DNA of 38,063 nucleotides from Candidatus Omnitrophota bacterium (lineage in GTDB: Bacteria; Omnitrophota; Gorgyraeia; Zapsychrales; Fredricksoniimonadaceae), in assembly GCA_015233145.1 (NCBI GenBank), contig JADFYI010000011.1, forward strand, positions 1,865-39,927, read 5' to 3'. How positions within the stretch are numbered: position 1 is the first letter of the stretch; each line of letters opens with the position of its first letter. Both the position numbers and the translations under genes were made by a program. Shown piece by piece: positions 1-5,540 of this stretch. The notes below the pieces were generated by a model. It ran no database searches and had not been told where the DNA came from. It saw only the letters and a program-made list of their open reading frames with translations.

Positions 1-18
1 ATAAATAAGGAGTCAAGC

Positions 19-258
19 ATGGTGTATTTACCCGTAGAAGATTTGCTTTCCAAGTCTGCCCACAGTTCTTATAAGCTGGTGACCATGGCGTCAAGGCGCG
101 CGCTTGAAATTGCCAATGGCTCTCCCAAGCTTGTGGAAGCGCCTGCCAATGAAAAATCAGCGACTACGGCTTTGCGTGAGATCATGGCCGGGAAGGTCAT
201 GACCAAAGAAGCTGCTGACATTATGGAAGCAGAAGCAAAGTCCAAGAAATCCAAATAA
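19..258 (+). CDS. rpoZ: DNA-directed RNA polymerase omega subunit
   Basis: This 79-residue protein is the small omega subunit, which helps assemble RNA polymerase by clamping the beta' chain. The family signature is visible near the N-terminus: a YKLVTMASRRALEI segment matches the conserved helix (LV..A.RAR.L..G) that contacts beta'. A Lys/Ala/Glu-rich tail follows. Length is normal for the family. An AAGGAG ribosome binding site at 7-12 fixes the ATG at 19. It is followed after 17 bases by coaC, and rpoZ next to coaBC is a widespread arrangement (often gmk-rpoZ-coaBC), so the gene before the window could be gmk. Nothing odd is seen in it. Confidence 0.93.
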   Translation: MVYLPVEDLLSKSAHSSYKLVTMASRRALEIANGSPKLVEAPANEKSATTALREIMAGKVMTKEAADIMEAEAKSKKSK

Positions 259-275
259 TTTTTTGGGTGGTTGTT

Positions 276-815
276 ATGAAACCTAAGCACATTGTTTTGG
301 GTGTTACTGGAAGCATTGCCGCTTATAAGGCGGGCGATATTATTCGCCGTCTTCAGGACAATGGCTGTGAAGTTTCTGTGATCATGACGGATGGCGCGCA
401 AAAATTTATCACACCGCTCACCCTTGAAGTCCTTTCCAAAAAGCCCGTTGCGGTTTCCATGTTCGAGCGCGACAGCGAGTGGGATATGGCGCATATTTCT
501 CTTGCCAGGTGGGCAGATCTTTATTTGATTGCCCCGGCGACAGCGAATGTGATTGGAAAATTCGCAAACGGCGTTTCTGATGACCTTCTGACCTGTACCG
601 CGATTACGACCAAGGCGCCGATTGTGATTGCGCCGGCCATGAATACCGACATGTATACCAATGCGATTGTTCAGGATAATATTACGAAACTTAAAAAGCA
701 TGGTGTAACGTTTATTGAGCCCAAAGAGGGCAAATTGGCGTGCGGTGATTTGGGCAAGGGCGCGCTTGCAGATGTCGACGAGATTGTCAAAGTCGTTATT
801 GGTCTTTTAAAATAA
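276..815 (+). CDS. coaC: Phosphopantothenoylcysteine decarboxylase, stand-alone flavoprotein
   Basis: The protein of 179 residues belongs to the flavin-dependent HFCD family and would decarboxylate phosphopantothenoylcysteine to phosphopantetheine in CoA synthesis. Visible signatures are the N-terminal GVTGSIAAYKAGDIIRRL flavin-binding segment, the HISLARWAD segment with the catalytic His, the substrate-binding PAMN motif, and LACGDLGKGAL with the active-site Cys. Most bacteria fuse this domain to the CoaB synthetase (about 400 residues in total). Here the protein ends after the decarboxylase domain and is followed directly by a tRNA gene, so coaB must be a separate gene elsewhere if present. 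I chose ATG 276, with GGGTGG just upstream, over a possible GTG at 267. Confidence 0.88.
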   Translation: MKPKHIVLGVTGSIAAYKAGDIIRRLQDNGCEVSVIMTDGAQKFITPLTLEVLSKKPVAVSMFERDSEWDMAHISLARWADLYLIAPATANVIGKFANGVSDDLLTCTAITTKAPIVIAPAMNTDMYTNAIVQDNITKLKKHGVTFIEPKEGKLACGDLGKGALADVDEIVKVVIGLLK

Positions 816-823
816 AAAATTTT

Positions 824-898
824 GGCGTGGTAGCCAAGTGGTAAGGCAGCAGTCTGCAAAACTGCTATGCACCGGTTCAAATCCGGTCCACGCCTCCA
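824..898 (+). tRNA. tRNA-Cys (anticodon GCA)
   Basis: A full cloverleaf can be drawn. The acceptor stem GGCGTGG pairs with CCACGCC, the anticodon stem GCAGT/ACTGC carries the loop CTGCAAA with anticodon GCA, and the T arm is ACCGGTTCAAATCCGGT. The discriminator base is T and CCA is encoded (896-898). It lies 8 bases after the coaC stop codon and could be co-transcribed with it. Its 3' end is copied in inverted orientation 64 bases downstream (see the repeat at 895-974). Confidence 0.95.
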
Positions 899-974
899 TT
901 TTTTCTTCCTTTAGAGAAAAATTTCTTACCCGTCAGGGAGAAATTTTTCGACTTTTTGGAAAAGAAAAAATGGA
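895..974. repeat. Inverted copy of tRNA-Cys 3' end enclosing a CCC-GTCA-GGG hairpin
   Basis: The discriminator base and CCA of tRNA-Cys plus the following T-run (895-907, TCCATTTTTTCTT) are repeated as a perfect reverse complement at 962-974. Nested inside, at 916-949, is an AT-rich hairpin GAAAAATTTCT / AGAAATTTTTC whose tip is TA-CCC-GTCA-GGG. The same two-level architecture follows tRNA-Leu and tRNA-Val, with different stems but the same tip. It could act in termination, in 3'-end processing, or be a repeat that targets tRNA ends. Confidence 0.75.
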
Positions 975-998
975 CTCTGAAAAGGAGTCTTTTCGGAG
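975..998. repeat. Hairpin of the AAAG-GANT-CTTT family
   Basis: CTCTGAAAAG and CTTTTCGGAG form a 10-bp stem with one G.T pair and a GAGT loop. Related hairpins with GATT loops and different stems occur at 1324-1351, 1842-1869 and 5721-5744. It directly abuts the inverted tRNA-Cys end. The remaining DNA up to 1084 holds no gene that I can support. Confidence 0.6.
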
Positions 999-1084
999 CG
1001 TAGAAAGATATTAAAAAATTATAGAGTTTATGCGATTAGCAGTTCTTCGGCGTTGCGAGAAAGTAAAGGGTTTTTAGCGTTCGT

Positions 1085-1141
1085 TTTCGTCCTGCAGCCT
1101 CGGGCGGCTCGATGGCCGCCAGCGTAGGCTGCAGGACGAAA
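1085..1141. repeat. Two-stem hairpin element with CGGG / AGCGT internal loop (copy A)
   Basis: A 16-bp outer stem (TTTCGTCCTGCAGCCT / AGGCTGCAGGACGAAA) encloses an asymmetric internal loop, CGGG on the left and AGCGT on the right, and then an inner stem of GGCGGC-type pairing around a TCGAT loop. Copies at 1484-1530 and 1557-1610 keep the internal loop and the layout but have entirely different stem sequences that still pair. The element lies immediately upstream of tRNA-Leu, and its last CGAAA is shared with the next palindrome, so the two hairpins cannot form at once. Confidence 0.7.
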
Positions 1142-1164
1142 CCCCAAGAATTCTTGGGGTTTCG
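1137..1164. repeat. Perfect 28-bp palindrome ending on the first base of tRNA-Leu
   Basis: CGAAACCCCAAGAA at 1137-1150 is followed directly by its exact reverse complement (1151-1164), with GAATTC at the centre. The last G is also base 1 of the tRNA. A second perfect 28-bp palindrome with different arms but the same AAGAATTCTT core sits in the same position before tRNA-Val (1607-1634). Confidence 0.85.
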
Positions 1165-1249
1165 GGCAAGTGGTGGAATGGTATACACGAAGGACTTAAA
1201 ATCCTTTGGTCGAAAGGCCTTGAGGGTTCAACTCCCTCCTTGCCCACCA
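1164..1249 (+). tRNA. tRNA-Leu (anticodon UAA)
   Basis: This is a class II tRNA of 86 bases. The acceptor GGGCAAG pairs with CTTGCCC, the anticodon stem AAGGA/TCCTT holds the loop CTTAAAA (anticodon TAA), a long variable arm TGGTCGAAAGGCCT is present, and the T arm is GAGGGTTCAACTCCCTC. The discriminator is A and CCA is encoded (1247-1249). It reads codons UUA and UUG. Confidence 0.95.
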
Positions 1250-1325
1250 TCTTTTCTATTTAGGTCAAAATTTTTTACCCGTTAGGGAAAAATTTTGACC
1301 CTTTTATTAGAAAAAAGATGGTGGG
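1243..1325. repeat. Inverted copy of tRNA-Leu 3' end enclosing a CCC-GTTA-GGG hairpin
   Basis: The last bases of the acceptor strand, the discriminator, CCA and the following bases (1243-1255, CCCACCATCTTTT) recur as an exact reverse complement at 1313-1325. Between them lies a hairpin (1263-1300) with arms GGTCAAAATTTTT / AAAAATTTTGACC and the tip TA-CCC-GTTA-GGG. In RNA the downstream copy could compete with the tRNA's own acceptor stem. Confidence 0.8.
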
Positions 1326-1351
1326 CCCTGAAAAGGATTCTTTTCAGGGCC
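1324..1351. repeat. Hairpin of the AAAG-GATT-CTTT family
   Basis: GGCCCTGAAAAG and CTTTTCAGGGCC form a perfect 12-bp stem with a GATT loop. It starts inside the inverted copy of the tRNA-Leu end. No run of T follows, so it is not a standard intrinsic terminator in this orientation. Confidence 0.65.
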
Positions 1352-1385
1352 AAAGAAAAGAACTGCTGGCTTCAAAAAATTTTTC

Positions 1386-1414
1386 TTGTGACTTTTTGGT
1401 TTCGAATATATACT
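1386..1414 (+). promoter_or_regulatory. Possible sigma-70 promoter for tRNA-Val
   Basis: TTGTGA (1386-1391) and TATACT (1409-1414) are separated by 17 bases. Transcription would start near 1421 and read through two two-stem elements and a palindrome before reaching tRNA-Val. The match is by eye only. Confidence 0.4.
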
Positions 1415-1483
1415 TGACCAAAATTAAAGATTACAGAAAAGTTGTTTGAGCGAAGTTTTGAAAAGATATCAGAAGTTGAATTC

Positions 1484-1530
1484 GTTCTTAGCCCTCGGGG
1501 CCCTGTTGGGGCCCACGTAGGGCTAGGGAC
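1484..1530. repeat. Two-stem hairpin element (copy C)
   Basis: Outer arms GTTCTTAGCCCT / AGGGCTAGGGAC pair over 12 positions with some G.T pairs. The internal loop is CGGG versus ACGT, and the inner stem GGGCCC/GGGCCC surrounds a TGTTG loop. Same architecture as 1085-1141, with different stems. Confidence 0.65.
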
Positions 1531-1556
1531 AAAATCAAAAGAATTTTAAATATTAA

Positions 1557-1610
1557 TTCGCCCCACAGTCTCGGGCACTTGTAGAGTGCCAGCGTAGACT
1601 GTGGGACGAA
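1557..1610. repeat. Two-stem hairpin element (copy B)
   Basis: CCCACAGTCT (1562-1571) pairs with AGACTGTGGG (1596-1605). TTCG and CGAA extend the stem past one C.A mismatch. The internal loop is CGGG / AGCGT and the inner stem is GGCACT/AGTGCC. Its distal CGAA is the start of the following palindrome, exactly as before tRNA-Leu. Confidence 0.7.
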
Positions 1611-1634
1611 AAACCAAGAATTCTTGGTTTTTCG
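1607..1634. repeat. Perfect 28-bp palindrome ending on the first base of tRNA-Val
   Basis: CGAAAAACCAAGAA at 1607-1620 is followed by its exact reverse complement at 1621-1634. Compared with 1137-1164 the arms differ at two positions on each side, and each change is matched on the other arm. Confidence 0.85.
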
Positions 1635-1711
1635 GACCCATAGCTCAGTTTGGTTAGAGCGCTTCCTTGACATGGAAGAGGTCAGAGGTTCGAGTCCTCT
1701 TGGGTCCACCA
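1634..1711 (+). tRNA. tRNA-Val (anticodon GAC)
   Basis: The acceptor GGACCCA pairs with TGGGTCC, the D arm is GCTCAGTTTGGTTAGAGC, the anticodon stem CTTCC/GGAAG holds loop TTGACAT with anticodon GAC, and the T arm is AGAGGTTCGAGTCCTCT. The discriminator is A and CCA is encoded (1709-1711). Confidence 0.96.
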
Positions 1712-1786
1712 TTTTTTCCTTAATGCAAAAAATTCCTTACCCGTATGGGAGGGAATTTTTTGCTATATAGGAAAAAAATGGTGGAC
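1704..1786. repeat. Inverted copy of tRNA-Val 3' end enclosing a CCC-GTAT-GGG hairpin
   Basis: GTCCACCATTTTTT (1704-1717), containing the end of the acceptor strand, the discriminator and CCA, recurs as a perfect reverse complement at 1773-1786. Inside, at 1725-1763, is an AT-rich hairpin (GCAAAAAATTCC / GGAATTTTTTGC) whose tip is TTA-CCC-GTAT-GGG. This is the third case of the same architecture behind a tRNA. Confidence 0.8.
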
Positions 1787-1909
1787 ACTTTTGGTCGTCC
1801 CTGACCAAAAGTGCCGATTGCCGCTTCGCAAACCGCGCAGGCGATTTAAAAAGGATTCTTTTTAAATCGTATCTGAAACCCGCGTGATGGCCAACAGGCC
1901 ATCCGGGGT
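1786..1909. repeat. Composite structured element, copy 1
   Basis: Several hairpins follow each other. CACTTTTGGTC/GACCAAAAGTG spans 1786-1813. A small TTGC/GCAA hairpin ends in the segment GCAAACCGCG (1828-1837). CGATTTAAAAAG-GATT-CTTTTTAAATCG spans 1842-1869. A two-stem element spans 1878-1909, with outer ACCC/GGGT, internal loop GCGT versus CGG, and inner GATGGCC-AACA-GGCCATC. The order from GCAAACCGCG onwards is repeated at 5691-5786. It ends about 40 bases before the thrS promoter. No reading frame here looks real. Confidence 0.6.
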
Positions 1910-1949
1910 GAAGATGTTTGATGTAAGCGCGTGTTGCCTTCGAAAAAGA

Positions 1950-1978
1950 TTGGCTTGTTCTCTCGAGAGTGGTATACT
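1950..1978 (+). promoter_or_regulatory. Probable thrS promoter
   Basis: TTGGCT (1950-1955) and TATACT (1973-1978) are 17 bases apart, and TGG before the -10 box makes it extended. The predicted start near 1985 leaves a leader of about 28 bases, too short for a T-box or an operator of the E. coli thrS type. Confidence 0.5.
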
Positions 1979-2012
1979 TCGATTTAATAAATAATGATAA
2001 CAACAGGTAAAT

Positions 2013-3746
2013 ATGGACTATTCCCGCGATATTGATAAGCTTCGTCACTCCTGCGCCCACGTTATGGCGCAGGCTGTCAAACAAATCTGGCCCGACGTAA
2101 AAGTGGCCATTGGCCCTGCCATAGAAAACGGTTTTTATTACGATTTCGATAAAAAGGAGCCTTTTTCCGACCAGGATTTGGCCCAGATCACCAAGGCCAT
2201 GCAGAAAATCATTAACCGCAATTTGCCATTAACGCAGTCGTTTATGGACAAAAACCAGGCGGCTGAACTTTTTCGCAAACAGGGCGAAATTTACAAGGTT
2301 GACCTTATTGCGGGAATTTCCGACGAAAAAGTTTCGATTTTTACAACCGGTGACAATGAATTTGCCGATCTTTGCAAAGGCCCGCATGTGGCCACAACCG
2401 GAGAAATTAAGGCGTTTAAATTGCAGTCTGTGGCGGGCGCTTATTGGCGCGGCGATGAGAAAAACGCCATGCTGCAGCGTATTTACGGCACGGCATTTCT
2501 TTCGAAAGAAGAACAGGATAAGTATTTTAAGCTTCTCGAGGAAGCCGAGAGGCGCGATCACCGAAAGATCGGGTCTGATCTTGACCTTTTCCATATTTAT
2601 CAGGAAGAGGCTGGTGCCGGCCTTGTGTTTTATCACCCGAATGGCGCCTTGATGCGCAAAATCCTGGAAGACTTCACCAAAGAACTGCATTTAAAGCGCG
2701 GGTATCAACTGGTCATTACGCCCAATTTTTTGCGCGGCAAGCTTTGGGAAATTTCCGGCCATTCAGGCTATTACCGCGAGAACATGTATTATTTTAATCT
2801 CGACGGGGAAGATTACGCGATCAAGCCCATGAACTGCCCGGGGCATATGTTGATTTATAAGTCAAAACTACATTCCTACCGCGAGTTTCCGATAAAATAT
2901 TTTGAACTTGGCACGGTTTACCGTTATGAAAAAGCCGGCGTTTTGCACGGGTTACTGCGCGTGCGTGGCTTTACCCAGGACGATGCCCATATTTTTTGCC
3001 GTCGGGACCAGGTGCAGGTTGAAGTGGAAAAAGTTTTGGATTTGGCGTTTGAACTTTTGAGCGCTTTCGGGTTTAAGGACTATGAAATTGAATTGAGCAC
3101 CCGGCCGGAAAAGTTTATCGGAAAAGAGGAAGACTGGGATTTGGCCACGGAATCTTTAAAAAAGGCCCTGGAGAAAAAAGGGATTTCTTATCAGGTCAAC
3201 GAAGGCGACGGCGCTTTTTACGGCCCCAAGATTGACCTTAAACTGAAAGACGCCCTGGGCCGCAAATGGCAATGTTCAACCGTGCAGTGCGATTTTGCCC
3301 TGCCGGAACGTTTTGACCTTACCTTTATGAATGAAAAAGGCGAGGCGGAACGGCCCATCATGCTTCATCGGGCGCTTTTTGGAAGCGTTGAAAGGTTTTT
3401 TGGCACATTGATTGAACATCACGCCGGAAACTTTCCTTTATGGCTTTGCCCTGTTCAGGTTGTCGTGATTCCGATCAGGCCTGAACACGATGCCTTTGCC
3501 AAAGAGATTCTTGAAAAACTTACCGCTGAGGGGTTACGCGCAGAAATGGATGCGCGCAATGAATCGCTGGGAAAAAGAATCCGTGAAAACCGCCTTCAGC
3601 GTGTTCCTTACATGCTTGTGATCGGGGATAAAGAGCTTGAGGCCAAAAAGGTTGCGGTCAGAAAGCGCCCGGAAACCGATTTAGGCTCCATGGACGTTTC
3701 AGACTTTTTAACCATGGCCCGTAAAGAGATTGTTGACAAAATTTAG
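2013..3746 (+). CDS. thrS: Threonyl-tRNA synthetase lacking the N-terminal TGS domain
   Basis: ThrRS charges tRNA-Thr and hydrolyses mischarged Ser-tRNA-Thr. The 577-residue protein starts directly in the editing domain: His12 and His16 of RHSCAHVMAQ form the HxxxH pair, and DLCKGPHVA supplies the editing-site Cys and His. The catalytic core follows with NCPGHMLIY (zinc Cys), the motif 2 region RYEKAGVLHGLLRVRGFTQDDAH (zinc His; class II Arg) and MLHRALFGSVERF (zinc His and motif 3 Arg). The C-terminal anticodon-binding domain begins near PVQVVVIPI. Typical bacterial ThrRS is about 640 residues because of an extra TGS domain of about 60 residues, which is absent here. Stop codons just upstream exclude an extended start. 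It heads the thrS-infC-rpmI-rplT cluster. Confidence 0.96.
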   Translation: MDYSRDIDKLRHSCAHVMAQAVKQIWPDVKVAIGPAIENGFYYDFDKKEPFSDQDLAQITKAMQKIINRNLPLTQSFMDKNQAAELFRKQGEIYKVDLIAGISDEKVSIFTTGDNEFADLCKGPHVATTGEIKAFKLQSVAGAYWRGDEKNAMLQRIYGTAFLSKEEQDKYFKLLEEAERRDHRKIGSDLDLFHIYQEEAGAGLVFYHPNGALMRKILEDFTKELHLKRGYQLVITPNFLRGKLWEISGHSGYYRENMYYFNLDGEDYAIKPMNCPGHMLIYKSKLHSYREFPIKYFELGTVYRYEKAGVLHGLLRVRGFTQDDAHIFCRRDQVQVEVEKVLDLAFELLSAFGFKDYEIELSTRPEKFIGKEEDWDLATESLKKALEKKGISYQVNEGDGAFYGPKIDLKLKDALGRKWQCSTVQCDFALPERFDLTFMNEKGEAERPIMLHRALFGSVERFFGTLIEHHAGNFPLWLCPVQVVVIPIRPEHDAFAKEILEKLTAEGLRAEMDARNESLGKRIRENRLQRVPYMLVIGDKELEAKKVAVRKRPETDLGSMDVSDFLTMARKEIVDKI

Positions 3747-3793
3747 TTTTTTTAGATAATGAAGCTCCGTTATCTTTAAAAGAAGCGGCAGCA

Positions 3794-3802
3794 TGGTATA
3801 AT
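3794..3802 (+). promoter_or_regulatory. Extended -10 promoter for infC
   Basis: TGGTATAAT is an extended -10 box. Transcription from about 3809 would give a leader of only about 17 bases carrying the GGAG site of infC. No good -35 box is seen. A short AGATAA/TTATCT hairpin lies upstream at 3754-3775. Confidence 0.45.
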
Positions 3803-3825
3803 TATACAAAAAAGGAGAGTTAGTT

Positions 3826-4335
3826 ATTCAGAAAAGAGTCCGCATTAATGAACAAATTCGTATTCCTGAGGTACGCCTTATAGGAGCCGACGCTGAACAG
3901 CTGGGAGTGGTTCCTGTGGCGCGTGCCATGCAGATTGCAGAAGAAGCAGGGCTTGACCTTGTTGAAGTGGCACCCACGGCAAAGCCGCCTGTTTGCCGGG
4001 TTATGGACTACAGCAAGTTTAAATATGAGCAGGAAAAGAAAGAGCGCCGTGCCAAAGTCCACGCGCATGTGTCGCACCTGAAACAAATCAGAATCAAGCC
4101 GCATATCGCAGAACACGATTTTCAGACAAAACTGAAACAGACGATCATGTTTCTTGAGAAAAAAGACAAGGTTCGTGTAAACCTTTTCTTTTCCGGGCGT
4201 GAAATGTCGTTCAGGGATCACGCCAGGGGCCTTTTAGACAGAATGGTTGCTGAAACCGCGGACATTGCGAGCATTGAAAAAGATATTTCCCAGGAAGGGC
4301 GAGTGATGTTTTTGGTCCTCACCCCCAAGGGATAA
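3826..4335 (+). CDS. infC: Translation initiation factor IF-3, AUU start codon
   Basis: IF-3 binds the 30S subunit, prevents 50S joining and rejects non-standard start codons. The N-terminal domain shows RINEQIRIPEVRLIGADAEQ and GLDLVEVAPTAKPPVCRVMD; the linker is KFKYEQEKKERRAK; the C-terminal domain has KQIRIKPHIAEHDFQTK and the VRVNLFFSGREM segment. The first in-frame GTG (3907) would remove the first half of the N-terminal domain. The in-frame ATT at 3826 restores the full family length of 169 residues and has GGAG about nine bases upstream. No ATG, GTG or TTG in the same frame fits. AUU as start of infC is known from E. coli, where it allows IF-3 to repress its own synthesis, so the same autoregulation is likely here. 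Confidence 0.93.
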   Translation: MQKRVRINEQIRIPEVRLIGADAEQLGVVPVARAMQIAEEAGLDLVEVAPTAKPPVCRVMDYSKFKYEQEKKERRAKVHAHVSHLKQIRIKPHIAEHDFQTKLKQTIMFLEKKDKVRVNLFFSGREMSFRDHARGLLDRMVAETADIASIEKDISQEGRVMFLVLTPKG

Positions 4336-4356
4336 TTAACGAAAGAGGAACAGATC

Positions 4357-4554
4357 ATGCCGAAGTTAAAAACAAAAAAGGGAGTGCTCAAGCGCTTCAA
4401 GATTACAAAGTCAGGTAAAATTAAAAAGCGCAGCGCCAATCGCGGCCATATTCTTTCCAAGAAGTCGTCGAAGCGTAAACGCAAGCTGCGCAGAAGCAGC
4501 TATCTCGCTCCGATGGATGCGAAGAAAGTCAGGAGGATGTTGCCGTATGGTTAG
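4357..4554 (+). CDS. rpmI: Large ribosomal subunit protein bL35
   Basis: A 65-residue, very basic protein beginning MPKLKTKKGVLKRFKITKSG, the classic bL35 start, and containing the conserved RGHILSKKSSKRKRKLR segment. GAGG upstream serves as ribosome binding site. It lies 21 bases after infC and overlaps rplT by eight bases, which suggests translational coupling. In E. coli bL20 represses this pair. I see no obvious bL20-type pseudoknot, but I could not fold the region. Confidence 0.96.
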   Translation: MPKLKTKKGVLKRFKITKSGKIKKRSANRGHILSKKSSKRKRKLRRSSYLAPMDAKKVRRMLPYG

Positions 4555-4930
4555 AATTAAAGCGGCGGTCTATCGTAAGAAGGGCCGCAAACGTTTATTT
4601 AAATTGACCAAGGGTTTTTATGGCCAGAAAAAGAACCGCTGGGGGCAGGCGATCCGGGCTGCTATCCGCGCTCTTCGTTATTCCACCAAACACCGCCGTG
4701 CGCGCGCGAGGGATTTTCGCAAGTTGTGGATTGTCCGCATTAATGCCGCCTGCACAGAAAACGGCCTTGCTTACAGCCGTTTAATCCGCGGGCTCAAAGA
4801 AGCCAAGGTTGTGCTCGACAGAAAAATGCTTGCTGAAATCGCGTTAAACGATCCGAAGACTTTTGCGAAGATCGTGGCGGTTGCAGATAAGGCATTGCCG
4901 TCGAACGTCACGCGCATGAAGAAGAATTAA
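4547..4930 (+). CDS. rplT: Large ribosomal subunit protein bL20
   Basis: This 127-residue protein has the bL20 hallmarks: a basic N-terminal extension, GFYGQKKNRWGQAIRAAIRAL, the helix KHRRARARDFRKLWIVRINAA, and the C-terminal RNA-binding fold NGLAYSRLIRGLKEA. ATG 4547 lies inside the last codons of rpmI, with a strong AGGAGG at 4531-4536. A longer in-frame start at 4517 would add ten residues foreign to the family. bL20 is essential for early 50S assembly. The operon ends at the terminator just downstream. Confidence 0.96.
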   Translation: MVRIKAAVYRKKGRKRLFKLTKGFYGQKKNRWGQAIRAAIRALRYSTKHRRARARDFRKLWIVRINAACTENGLAYSRLIRGLKEAKVVLDRKMLAEIALNDPKTFAKIVAVADKALPSNVTRMKKN

Positions 4931-4955
4931 AAAGTTTTTTCAAAAGCGAATCAAT

Positions 4956-4985
4956 AAAGGGGTCTGGAAACAGGCCCCTTTTTGT
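4956..4985 (+). terminator. Intrinsic terminator after rplT
   Basis: AAGGGGTCTG-GAAA-CAGGCCCCTT forms a GC-rich stem with a GNRA-type loop, followed by TTTGTT. It closes the thrS-infC-rpmI-rplT unit. Confidence 0.85.
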
Positions 4986-5015
4986 TATATGCTATAAGAC
5001 ACTCAGGGAGCCATT

Positions 5016-5393
5016 ATGAAAAGGGTAATGCTTTTGGTAGTCTTATTGTTAGCCGCTTCCGGCTGCGCGTCGTTGCCATGGACAAGTGCCGTTGATTTGT
5101 CTGATGGCGTCAATCGGTCAGAAGCGTTAAAACTTGCCCGCAAGCAAATCACAAACACCCAGTATGCGGATGATGTGGATGTCAAAAGCGGCAGGGTCGT
5201 GGTTAATAAAAATACGGCCTGTCTTGTCAATTATTGGCTTGTGACTTTTCGGGACAACAATCCCTTTTGGCAGCAAAGATATTATTATGTGCTTGTTCAT
5301 AAAACCGATGGCCATGTGTTAAGAAACGGTATTAACTGGGTCAAGGGCGACCAATGGACGCCCATGCTCCACGGCGTTGATCAATGTCAATAG
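5016..5393 (+). CDS. Small predicted lipoprotein of unknown function
   Basis: The 125-residue product begins with MKRVMLLVVLLLAASGCASL, a lipoprotein signal peptide with lipobox AASG|C. The mature part of about 105 residues would be anchored to a membrane at the Cys. The rest shows ALKLARKQITNTQYADDVDV and a strand-rich part WLVTFRDNNPFWQQRYYYVL, suggestive of a small alpha/beta fold resembling PepSY or NTF2-like domains, but I do not recognise a family. GGGAG ten bases before the ATG is the ribosome binding site. It stands alone between the rplT terminator and a likely small RNA. Confidence 0.75.
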   Translation: MKRVMLLVVLLLAASGCASLPWTSAVDLSDGVNRSEALKLARKQITNTQYADDVDVKSGRVVVNKNTACLVNYWLVTFRDNNPFWQQRYYYVLVHKTDGHVLRNGINWVKGDQWTPMLHGVDQCQ

Positions 5394-5412
5394 GGTTCGT
5401 AATTTTAGTCAC

Positions 5413-5441
5413 TTGACAGGGTGTGATGATAGCAGTAAGAT
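5413..5441 (+). promoter_or_regulatory. Strong sigma-70 type promoter for a small RNA
   Basis: A perfect TTGACA (5413-5418) is followed after exactly 17 bases by TAAGAT (5436-5441). It lies just after the lipoprotein gene and 53 bases before a strong terminator stem, with no gene between. Confidence 0.65.
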
Positions 5442-5446
5442 AAATT

Positions 5447-5521
5447 TGCCTGCAGAAGCGATGATCTCGAACATCTCAAGAGCAGGTATTTCGGGCGGCC
5501 AATTCTGGCCGCCTTTTTTTT
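5447..5521 (+). ncRNA. Candidate small RNA of about 75 nt
   Basis: The stretch between the promoter at 5413-5441 and the terminator ending at 5521 contains no plausible reading frame but folds well. TGCCTGC and GCAGGTA close a first hairpin with an inner GATG/CATC stem, and the second hairpin is the terminator. The combination of a consensus promoter, a compact fold and a terminator is typical of a bacterial small RNA. I recognise no known family. It could also be the remnant of a leader whose gene was lost. Confidence 0.5.
5494..5521 (+). terminator. Intrinsic terminator of the candidate small RNA
   Basis: GGCGGCC-AATTCT-GGCCGCC is a perfect 7-bp GC stem followed by eight T. Confidence 0.88.
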
Positions 5522-5540
5522 CGAAAATTTTCGAAAAAAA

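Noticed and set aside
1085-1640. The clustered palindromes as a CRISPR array.
   Set aside because: The repeats are not identical, their spacing is irregular and no cas gene is in the window.
895-1786. Repeated tRNA ends as attachment sites of an integrated element.
   Set aside because: Attachment sites are direct repeats. Here the copies are inverted, only 55-57 bases apart, and no integrase is present.
1820-1840. ACCGCG in the element upstream of thrS suggested a T-box leader.
   Set aside because: The T-box core needs TGGNACCGCG plus a specifier stem. The TGG is missing, a second copy sits before an unrelated gene at 5706-5715, and a likely thrS promoter lies downstream of it.
1488-2084. 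Minus-strand open frames over tRNA-Val and the thrS start.
   Set aside because: They are translations of a tRNA and of hairpins, with no ribosome binding sites. I found no convincing minus-strand gene anywhere in the window.
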